Source: Erythrobacter sp. (GTDB lineage: Bacteria > Pseudomonadota > Alphaproteobacteria > Sphingomonadales > Sphingomonadaceae). From it: a stretch of 64,000 nt of DNA. Below are positions 36,770 through 45,700 of this stretch, piece after piece. Position numbers and translations under genes: made by a program. A model generated the notes under the pieces. It saw nothing but the letters and a program-made list of their open reading frames with translations, was not told the origin of the DNA and searched no databases. Position 1 is the first letter of the stretch. The number at the start of each line of letters is the position of its first letter. The stretch covers positions 2,591,001 to 2,655,000 of the forward strand of contig NZ_CP136573.1 in assembly GCF_035194505.1 (NCBI RefSeq), given 5' to 3'.

Positions 36770-38270
36770 GGAGGCCTCGCACCGTATCGTAGCGCGCGCA
36801 GTCCGCGATCGGCGGGTGGCTGAGCTTGAGATCGGCGGCCACGTCGAGGGGGCGTGCGGATGGCGGATCCCGGTATCGGGCCAGGATGTTGAGGATGACC
36901 TCGTCGCTGACAGCACCGCTATTAAGCGCCTCCCGGATCGCGGCCTCGACCGCTTCCAAGCCATCGGTCATTACCGATGCCAGCACGCGCACGAAGCGGC
37001 GGTCGGCGTCATCACCGCCGCCCAGCTTGCGCCGCAACCGCGTCAGTGCCGGTGGCAGGTCCCACCCCTGGAAGGGTGCACCGTTCCGCAGGGCGCCGGG
37101 CTTGTTGGCCAGAACGGGCAGGTAATGCCAGGGATTATAGATCGTCCGGTCGCGGCCGAAGTGCCGAGCATGCTCGGCGATTACCTCATCGCCGAGGCGC
37201 ACGACGATGCGATCGGCATAGGCGCGGACCTGAACGGCCCGCCGCGCCGCTTTGGCCATGACCGAGTAGCGGTTGCGGTCGAAGCTGATCAGGCACGTGC
37301 CGGTCACAGCATGCGCGGTCTCATGGAAGCCGTCGAACGGCGCAAGCATCGGCTGCAGGGCTGGCCGTTCGAGATCCAGCGCCTCGGCAACAGTCAGCTC
37401 CTTCTGCTCGGGATGCGCGTGCGTTGCGGCCCAGCGCAGGCACTCAGCTTCCAGCCAACCGTTGAGCTCCTCGATGCTGGTAAAGCGCAGGCGAGGCTGG
37501 AAGAAGCGGCCCCGGATGGTCTGCACCTGGTGTTCAACCTGACCCTTCTCCCATCCCGCAGCCGGCGAGCAGGCCGTGGGCTCGACCATGTAATGATCGG
37601 CCATGACCAGAAAGCGGCGGTTGAACACCCGCTCCTTGCCGACGAACACGGTGGTGACCGCGGTCTTCATGTTATCGTAGATGCCGCGCAGAGGAACACC
37701 GCCGAAGAAGGCAAAGCCGCGCGCATGCGCGTCAAACACCATCTCCTGCGTCTCGCGCGGATAGGCCCTGACGTAGACCGCGCGCGACGCGCACAGCCGC
37801 ATCTGCGCCACCTTCACCCGCATCGGCTTGCCCGCGATCTCCACATCCTCGTGGCTCCAGTCGAACTGGTAAGCCTCGCCAGGCTTGAACATGAGCGGGA
37901 TGAAGGCAGGCGCGCCATCACCCGCATCCTTGCGCCGCGCTTCCGTCCAGCGCCGGGCGTAGCGCCGGACCGCGTCGTAGGATCCCTCGAACCCCTCACG
38001 GCACAGCAGATCATGGATCCGGGTCATGCGCAGCCGGTCACGCCGGTGCCGGGCCTCGTTCTCCGTCAGCAGCACGTCGAGCCGCTCCTGGAACGGCCCA
38101 AGCCGGGGCAGCGGTTGAACCGTGCGGCGATAATCGAATGCGCCTTCCGGCGCCCGGATCGCTTTGCGCACCACCTTGCGCGACAGCCGCAGATCCCGCG
38201 CAATCGCCTTGATCGCCTTCCCGCTCGCGTGCTCCCGCCGTATCCGAACAACCGTCTCCACCACCAACAT
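36756..38270 (-). CDS. istA: IS21 transposase IstA
   Basis: A 504-residue DDE transposase. The N-terminal HTH is at about 15-40 (ASGKAIKAIARDLRLSRKVVRKAIR). The catalytic domain has Asp in YQFDWSHEDVEI, Asp in GIYDNMKTAV and Glu in EKGQVEHQV. The C-terminal beta-domain follows (CLISFDRNRYSV). It overlaps the istB start, as is usual. It appears intact. Confidence 0.93.
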   Translation of the reverse strand: MLVVETVVRIRREHASGKAIKAIARDLRLSRKVVRKAIRAPEGAFDYRRTVQPLPRLGPFQERLDVLLTENEARHRRDRLRMTRIHDLLCREGFEGSYDAVRRYARRWTEARRKDAGDGAPAFIPLMFKPGEAYQFDWSHEDVEIAGKPMRVKVAQMRLCASRAVYVRAYPRETQEMVFDAHARGFAFFGGVPLRGIYDNMKTAVTTVFVGKERVFNRRFLVMADHYMVEPTACSPAAGWEKGQVEHQVQTIRGRFFQPRLRFTSIEELNGWLEAECLRWAATHAHPEQKELTVAEALDLERPALQPMLAPFDGFHETAHAVTGTCLISFDRNRYSVMAKAARRAVQVRAYADRIVVRLGDEVIAEHARHFGRDRTIYNPWHYLPVLANKPGALRNGAPFQGWDLPPALTRLRRKLGGGDDADRRFVRVLASVMTDGLEAVEAAIREALNSGAVSDEVILNILARYRDPPSARPLDVAADLKLSHPPIADCARYDTVRGLRAAA

Positions 38271-38382
38271 CCCGATCTCACCACCTGGAAAACCAGGCAG
38301 TCCGCTACACCATCAGAATGAGGGGTCCCTTTTAGACGCCGATCACCCCGCTAACGGGGTCCCTTTTGCACGCCGGTCCACA

Positions 38383-38985
38383 CCACTCGACATTGCGCTC
38401 CTTCGACCACCGCAGGATCGCCATGCTGGTCAGTTCGGTGCCGTTGTCGCTGACGATAGTATGGGGCCGCGCCATCCGCTCGAAGACTGCAGCATCAAGC
38501 TCACGCCCGACCCGTGCGCCCGAGATCGACGTGTCGGTGATCAGGCGCACGCACTCCCGGCTGTAATCATCGACCACGGCGAAGATCCGGAACCGCCTGC
38601 CACAGGCGAAGGCATCGGATAGGAAGTCGAGGCTCCAGCGCTGGTTGGGTCCCTGTGGGACCGTCATCGGCGCCCGCGTGCCCAACGCCCGCTTGCGACC
38701 ACCACGACGGCGCACCTGCAGCCGCTCCTCTCGATAGAGCCGTCGGAACTTCTTGTGGTTCATTCTCCAGCCTTCCCTGCACAGCAGCCAGTGCAGCCTC
38801 CGATAGCCGAACCGGCGACGCTGACTGGCCAGTTCCCTGATCCGGTCGCGCGCCTCTGCATCGTCAGGCCGATGACTGACGTAACGCACCATGGTCCGGT
38901 CCGCGCCCAGCACCGCGCAGGCACGACGCTGGCTCACCGCGAAGACCTCCTGGAGATGAGCCACCGCCTGCCGCGTGGCACGGGG
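38383..38985 (-). pseudogene. IS3-family transposase OrfB, 3' truncated
   Basis: Reads from the A6 slip site (about 38990) as KILAPRATRQAVAHLQEVFAVSQ and continues with a HTH-like segment (QRRACAVLGADRTMVRYVSHRP), RFGYRRLHWLLCREGW and the catalytic Asp motifs SLDFLSDAF and IVSDNGTEL. Identity ends at RWSKERNVEW; beyond this the codons are IS21 terminal sequence. The catalytic Glu is lost. Confidence 0.88.
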
Positions 38986-39253
38986 CGCTAGAATTTTTTG
39001 CGCTGATCTCCTTGAGCATGGCGTTGTCGAGCATCGAGTCCGCCAGCAGCTTCTTCAGCCGCTCTTTCTCCTGCTCCAGCTGGCGCAGCCGCCGGGCATC
39101 CGACACTTCCAGCCCGCCATATCTGGACTTCCACTTGTAGAAGGTTGCCGAACTGATCCCATGGCGGCGGCACACATCCGCCGTCGCCATCCCCGCTACC
39201 TGCTCCTTCAAAACAGCGATGATTTGCACCTCGCTGAACCTGCTCCGCTTCAT
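38864..39253 (-). CDS. IS3-family transposase OrfA
   Basis: MKRSRFSEVQIIAVLKEQ, helix-turn-helix DVCRRHGISSATFYKWKSRYGGLEV and leucine zipper LRQLEQEKERLKKLLADSM. Homology to OrfA ends at about residue 87 at a run of six A; the zero frame reads on for about 40 unrelated codons. One more A in the run would end the protein as KKF-stop. The copy at 8606 differs at one codon early on (E to V here). Confidence 0.85.
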   Translation of the reverse strand: MKRSRFSEVQIIAVLKEQVAGMATADVCRRHGISSATFYKWKSRYGGLEVSDARRLRQLEQEKERLKKLLADSMLDNAMLKEISAKNSSAPCHAAGGGSSPGGLRGEPASCLRGAGRGPDHGALRQSSA

Positions 39254-39313
39254 TCGTCCGTCTCCTCGTCAGGGCCGGACTCTACTCATCTCTGGAGGAA
39301 ATCTAGGGGCTCA

Positions 39314-39714
39314 GACCAGCCTGTATCCGACGCCATTCAGGCAACCTGCATCACCGGCGATTCGGCCTCATCATGATTTCCATCGCTGGTTAACTGGCGC
39401 GCAGCCCTCATTAACCGCACTCGCATTGCTAAAGGCCATGGAAAATTTGTCCGATATGAAAAATTACTTTTTCTGGTGATTTACAATCATATGTATAGTT
39501 AACATCTTTCGAGACGATAGTTAATATTTCATTAAAATATTGAAACGGCGAGATATTATTGGTTAATTATTTGGACACTTAGTTGTCTGCGACGATTTTT
39601 TTTGAAAAGGCGTCCCTATCGACGGCTCAAATGAGAGCTCGTCGCGTTTCCAGCAAGTCCTGCGTCTAAGGCGAGGCAGGTAATCGTTTAGCGGAAATAT
39701 GGGGAGTAAAGACT
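39314..39714. promoter_or_regulatory. upstream region of the giant peroxidase gene
   Basis: About 400 bases between the IS3 end and the GTG start, AT-rich from 39470 on, with an AATATTT/AAATATT inverted repeat near 39530-39550. A GGGGAG ribosome site is at 39701-39706. The gene's promoter must lie here or in the IS end; no -10/-35 was assigned. Confidence 0.45.
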
Positions 39715-42700
39715 GTGCTTAAATTGAACATCAACGATCTCGTTCACATTCTGAAGCAGATCAAAGTCGCCGAGAACCACACTGCAACTGGTCAACTTGT
39801 TGACCATCTGGGTAATCCTCTGAATAATCTGACTCCTTACGGCCTGCGGACCGTGAGCGGTGAGTACAACAATCTCGTCAACCAGTCCGCCGGTTCGGCG
39901 GATCAGCTGATGCCGCGCCAGACCGCTCCGGTCTGGAATGCCGCGGATGTCAATCCGCGCACCGGCGAGCCGACCAGCTACGCAAGCCTGTCGGGCTCCG
40001 TCTATGATGCCGAACCGCGTATCATCTCCAACCTCATCGCCGACCAGTCGCTCCGCAACCCGATCGCGGTGGTCTCGGCGCTCAACTATGTCGGCATCAC
40101 GAGCGGCGCACTCTACGACGCGGCCATGACGGCTGCCGAAACCGCACGGATCGCGATCCGTGCGGCCGATGCTGCTGACAAGGCGCTGGTCGCTGCCGAT
40201 GCTGCGCTGCTCGCCGCCGGCGCACCCACCAGCGGTGCGGAATTCGACGCTCGCCAGGAAGCGGCTCAGACGCGCGATGCAGCCTATGCGGCGCGCGACG
40301 CCGCCATGATCGAGGCCACAGCGCAGCTCTCGCTGGCCGGTGTCGAGATGCAGAACGGCAACCTCGTTCTGCCGAACGTCATGACCGATCTGGGCAGCAC
40401 TGCACCGCTCAACGGGTTCATGACCATCTTCGGCCAGTTCTTCGATCACGGCCTGACCATGATCGACAAGGGTGGCAGTGGCTCGGTGTTCATCCCGCTG
40501 CAGCCTGATGACCCGCTTTATGTCCCGGGCAGCCCCACCAACTTCATGGTCTTGACCCGCGCGACCAATCAGCCCGGTGCAGACGGCATTCTCGGCACTG
40601 CTGACGACATCCGTGAGGCTACCAACGACACGACCCCTTGGATCGACCTCAACCAGACCTATGCCTCGAATGAATCGCATCAGGTGTTCCTGCGCGAATA
40701 CAAGCTGGTCGACGGCAAGCCTGTCGCCACCGGCTGGCTCCTCGAAGGCGCAAACGGCGGACCGCCGACCTGGGCCGACATCAAGCTGCAGGCCAGGGAA
40801 AAGCTGGGCATCGAGCTCAGCGACATGAACGTTCATGACGTTCCGCTGCTTGCCACCGACCTTTATGGCAACTTCATTCCGGGCGCGAATGGCTTCCCGC
40901 AGCTCGTGACCGGGCCGGACACGCTGGTTGAAGGCAACCTGGCCACGCCGGTGTCGACAAGCGGCGCCATGTCGACCGGCCACGTCTTCCTCGCCGACAT
41001 CGCGCATAATGCCGATCCTAAGGCCGGCCAGACCGCCGATGCCGACAGCGACGTGGGCAATGCCATCCCGCTCGACGCGCGTGGCAACCGTGCGACCTAT
41101 GACAACGAGTTGCTCGACAAGCACTATATCGTCGGCGACGGGCGCGGGAACGAGAACATCGCTCTCACGGCGCTCCACCACGTGTTCCATTCCGAACACA
41201 ACCGCCGTGTTGACCAGATCAAGGCCGAACTGATCGCCAATGGCGATGTGGCGCTGCTCAACGAGTGGCTGCTCGTCGAGGTCGCCGAGATCCCGGCCGA
41301 TCTCACCACGATGCAGTGGCACGGCGAGCGCCTGTTCCAGGCTGCCCGCTTCACCACCGAACAGGTCTACCAGCACCTCGTGTTCGAAGAGTTCGCCCGT
41401 CTGGTCAACCCGAACATCGATGCGTTCGTCTTCTCGAACACTGTTGATATCGACCCGGCGATTACTGCCGAGTTCGCTCACGCGGTCTACCGCTTCGGCC
41501 ACTCGCAGCTCAATGAAACCGTGCCGATGATCAGCGCGGACGGCCAGACCCAGACCGACATGACTCTGGTCGAGGCCTTCCTCAACCCCGTCGCCTTCGC
41601 AACCGCCGGCACCAACCCGGACGCGGCGGCAGGTGCCATCATCCGCGGCATGTCCCGTCAGGTCAGCAACGAGATCGACGAATATGTCACCGACGCGCTG
41701 CGGAACGATCTGGTCGGCCTGCCGCTCGATCTCGCGGCCCTGAACATCGCTCGCGCCCGTGACACCGGGGTGCCATCGCTGAATGCGGTCCGTGCCGACT
41801 TCTTCGCGAAGACAGGCGACACCCAGCTGGAACCCTACAGCAGCTGGTTTGATTTCGCTCTTGCGATCAAGACCCCGGCTTCGGTGATCAACTTCATCGC
41901 CGCCTATGGTCAGCACCCGGACATCCTCAACGCCGTGACCGTGGACGAAAAGCGGGATGCAGCGTTCAACCTCGTGCTTGGCGGTGCCGCTGCACCGGCT
42001 GACGCGCTCGACTTCCTGAACGGCACGGGCGCCTGGGCGGGACAGGAAACCGGTCTCAACCTGGTCGACTTCTGGATTGGCGGCCTTGCCGAAAAGAAGA
42101 TGGCCTTCAACGGTCTGCTCGGCTCGACCTTCACCTTCGTCTTCGAAGCCCAGATCGAGAACCTGCAGGCAGGTGACCGCTTCTACTACCTCAGCCGTTC
42201 GCAGGGCATGAACCTGCTCAACGAGCTCGAAGGCGACTCTTGGGCCAAGCTGGCAATGCGCAACACCGATCTGGAAGCGGCCGATGCGACCCATCTGCCC
42301 AGCTCGCTGTTCCTGACCCCGGCCTATATTCTGGAACTGAACCAGAGCCTGCAGAACATGGCCGACCCCGTCCATGACAATTTCATCCTGCAGGCAATCA
42401 GCCCGATGGTGATCCGCAAGGACACGGATGGCGACGGTGTAAACGATTACCTGCGCTTTACCGGCGTCGACCATGTGGTCCTCGGCGGCACTGAAGCCAG
42501 CGATACGCTGATCGGCGGTGAAGGCGACGATACCCTTTGGGGTGGCAGCGGCGATGACCGGCTCGAAGGCGGGCAAGGCGTTGACCACATCTCGGGCGGT
42601 TATGGCGACGACATCATCACCGACAGCGGTACTCCGACTGGCGCCGCTGACGTACTCTCCGGTGAAGACGGCAACGACGTCATCAGCGCGGGCGAAGGTC

Positions 42701-45700
42701 TCGACCTGATCTTCGGTGGCCGCGGTCAGGACTTCATCATCGGTGGTCGTGACGGCAAGACCGTCACCTCGGGCGAAGGCAATGACTTTGCACGCGGTGG
42801 TGAAGCAGCAAGCATCGTTCAGGGCAATGAAGGCGATGACTGGCTCGAAGGCGGTGTTGGCGGGGTTGACGTGCTCGCAGGCGAAAACTCCGAACTGTTC
42901 TTCAACAGCCCGATCATCGGCCATGACGTGCTCAACGGTCGCGGCAACGACAACGACTACGATGCCGAATCCGGCGACGACATCATGTTCCAGGGGCTGG
43001 GTGTCCAGCGCAACAATGGCATGGCGGGCTTCGACTGGGCAATCAACAAGGACAATCCTGTTGCGGCGGACTCGGACCTTGGTGTTCCGATCTTCGTCAA
43101 CCAGCAGGCCAACATCCTGCGCGATCGCTATGACCTCGTCGAAGGCCTTTCGGGCTGGAAGTTCGACGACATGCTCACTGGCCGCGATTTCGTGGCCGGC
43201 CAGGCCGGCGTTGGCGGCGCTGCTGCGGTCTTCGATCCCACCGCTCCGTTCCTGTCCTACTCGAACGCGCTGACCTCGGAAGGCGTCGCCCGGATCAACG
43301 GACTGACTGATCTGGTGGCCCATCTGGGTCGGGCAACGATCAACGCCCCGACCGGCGAAACCCATGAAGTGGTCGTCTTCGACGAAGCCGACATCGTGCG
43401 TGACGCCGATGGCAATGCGACCGGCATCAACGGTGCTCCGCATGACATGATCCTCGGCGGCGGCGGCAGCGACATCATCCAGGGTAAGGCCGGCAACGAC
43501 ATCATCGATGGCGACCGCTGGCTGAACGTCCGCATCGGCATCAATGATGTAAATGGCAACCCGATGGCATCGGCCGAGCACATGACGAGCAAGGTCGTCG
43601 ATCTGGAGGGCAACCTGCTGTTCGGCGGCAAGACGCTCGACCAGCTCATGCTCAGCTGTGAGCTCAACCCCGGTCAGCTCAACATCGTCAGGGAAATCCT
43701 CGACGGCAATCAGGCCAACGATCAGGATGTCGCCGTCTATCGTGATGTCCTGACCAACTACAGCTTTGTCCGCAACGCCGATGGTTCGACCACGATTACC
43801 CATGCAATCGTCCCGCCGGGTATTGAGTCAGACGGTGTTGACCGTCTGCTCAACATCGAAAAGCTCGGCTTCTCTGACGGCAATGGTGGCACTATCTTCT
43901 ATGACATCAACGCTGTGGTCCCTGTGGCTGCATCGGGTGCTCCGACGATCAGCAACAGCGTCCCGACCGAGCGCGAGGTTCTGACGGTCGATCTGACCGG
44001 CATCATTGACCCCAATGGCGTCATCAACCCCACCCTTCAGTGGCAGATGTCGTCGGATGGCGGCGTGACTTGGACGGATATTGTTGGGGCGGTTGATGCC
44101 ACCTTCATCCCCGGCCAGGATCAGGTCGGTGCCCAGTTGCGCGTCAATGTTGCCTATTTCGACTTGACCGGCACCTTCGAAAACCTGAATTCGGCCCCCA
44201 CCGCAATCGTTGCAGACTTTGCAGAAGCAGCAACCGGTGCGGCGATCATCAGCGACACCACGCCGTTCGCCGGTCAGGTGCTGACGATCGACACCACAAC
44301 GATTGCTGATGCCAACGGGGTTGGTCCGCTTTCCCACCAGTGGCAGGTTTCGGCCGACAATGGTGTGACCTGGACCAACATCGATGGTGCAACCGGAACC
44401 AGCTACACGCCGGTGCTGGAGCAGATCGGTTCGTTGTTGCAGGTTGTCACGACCTTCACCGACATCACCACGGGTACGTTGGAAACGCTGACCTCGGCTG
44501 CTACCGCGGCCATCGTGGAGGGTCCAATCGCTGCCACCGGTGCTCCGGTGATCAGCAATCTGACGCCGACTGAAACGCAGGCCCTTACCATCGATGTTAG
44601 CGGCATCGCCGACATCAACGGTGTGGGGACCCTGTCGCATCAGTGGCAGGCCTCGACCGACAATGGTGTTACGTGGACCGATATCGCTGGTGCGACTGAA
44701 GCTAGCTTTACCCCGGCACAGGCACAGGTTGGTTCGATCCTGCGCGTCTCGACTAGCTTTACCGATGGTCTCGGTACGGTTGAGGTTCTCGTCTCCGCTC
44801 AGACCGCTCCTGTGGCGGATCTGCTGGAAGCCGCGACAGGCGCTGCGATCATCAGCGACACCACGCCGTTCTCCGATCAGGTGCTGACGATCGATACCGC
44901 AACGATTGCCGATGCCAACGGCGTTGGTCCGCTGTCCCATCAGTGGCAGGCTTCGGCCGACAATGGTGCGACCTGGACCAACATCAATGGTGCAACCGGA
45001 ACCAGCTATACGCCGACGCAGGCGCAAATCGGTTCGTTGTTGCAGGTTGTCACGACCTTCACCGACATCACCACCGGCACGCTCGAAACCCTGACTTCGG
45101 CTGCGACTGCCGCCATCGTCCGGGGGCCGACGCCAGCCACGGGTGCGCCGGTGATCAGCGACCTGACGCCGACTGAAACGCAGGCCCTTACCCTGAACGT
45201 CAGCAGCATTGCCGACCTCAACGGTGTGGGAACCCTGTCCTATCAGTGGCAGTCGTCGACCAACAATGGTGTCACCTGGACCAATATCGCTGGTGCAACT
45301 GCTGCCAGCTTTACCCCGGCACAGGCGCAGGTCGGTTCGATCCTGCGGGTCTCGGCCAGCTTCACCGATGGTCTTGGTACGGTTGAAACCCTGACCTCGT
45401 CGGTGACCGGCGTGGTGGGTGACAACTGGACGGGCGTCCCAGTCACTCTCACCACCTTCACCGGGACGGCTGGGGACGATATCGCCAACGGGGCGGACGC
45501 CTCCAATGCTCTGGGCGGTTCGGACACGATGAACGGATTTGCCGGGAACGACACCCTGAACGGGCGCGGCGGTAACGATGTCATCACTGGCGGTGCCGGG
45601 AACGACATCATCAATGGCGGGGCTAGCGCTGACACCGCGGTTTATGCCGGGGCGAGCAGCAATTTCACGCTGAGCTCCAACGGCACGAATATCACGGTAA

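Larger units (their letters stand above)
35876..38382 (-). mobile_element. IS21-family insertion sequence
   Basis: About 2.5 kb carrying istA and istB. The ends show the multiple terminal repeats of IS21: left GTTCAATCGGGACCCCC and GCGCAAAAGGGACCCCC; right, read inward, GTGCAAAAGGGACCCCG and GTCTAAAAGGGACCCCT. Outer ends TGTCAATCGGCGT and TGTGGACCGGCGT were used for the coordinates; CACCA flanks both sides if the ends are shifted by one or two bases, a possible 5-bp target duplication. Its right end cuts the orfB of an IS3 element. Confidence 0.88.
38383..39313 (-). mobile_element. IS3-family element, orfB cut by the IS21 element
   Basis: The terminus TGAGCCCCTAGATTTCC (on the minus strand from 39313) and orfA match the fragment at 8546-8887 almost exactly. 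The element runs through orfA and most of orfB and stops where the IS21 end begins. The missing 3' part of orfB is not found on the other side of the IS21 element, so a deletion accompanied or followed insertion. Confidence 0.88.

Noticed and set aside
36096..38321. 741-codon plus-strand open frame across istA/istB
   Set aside because: Shadow of the IS21 transposase genes, whose catalytic motifs are on the minus strand.
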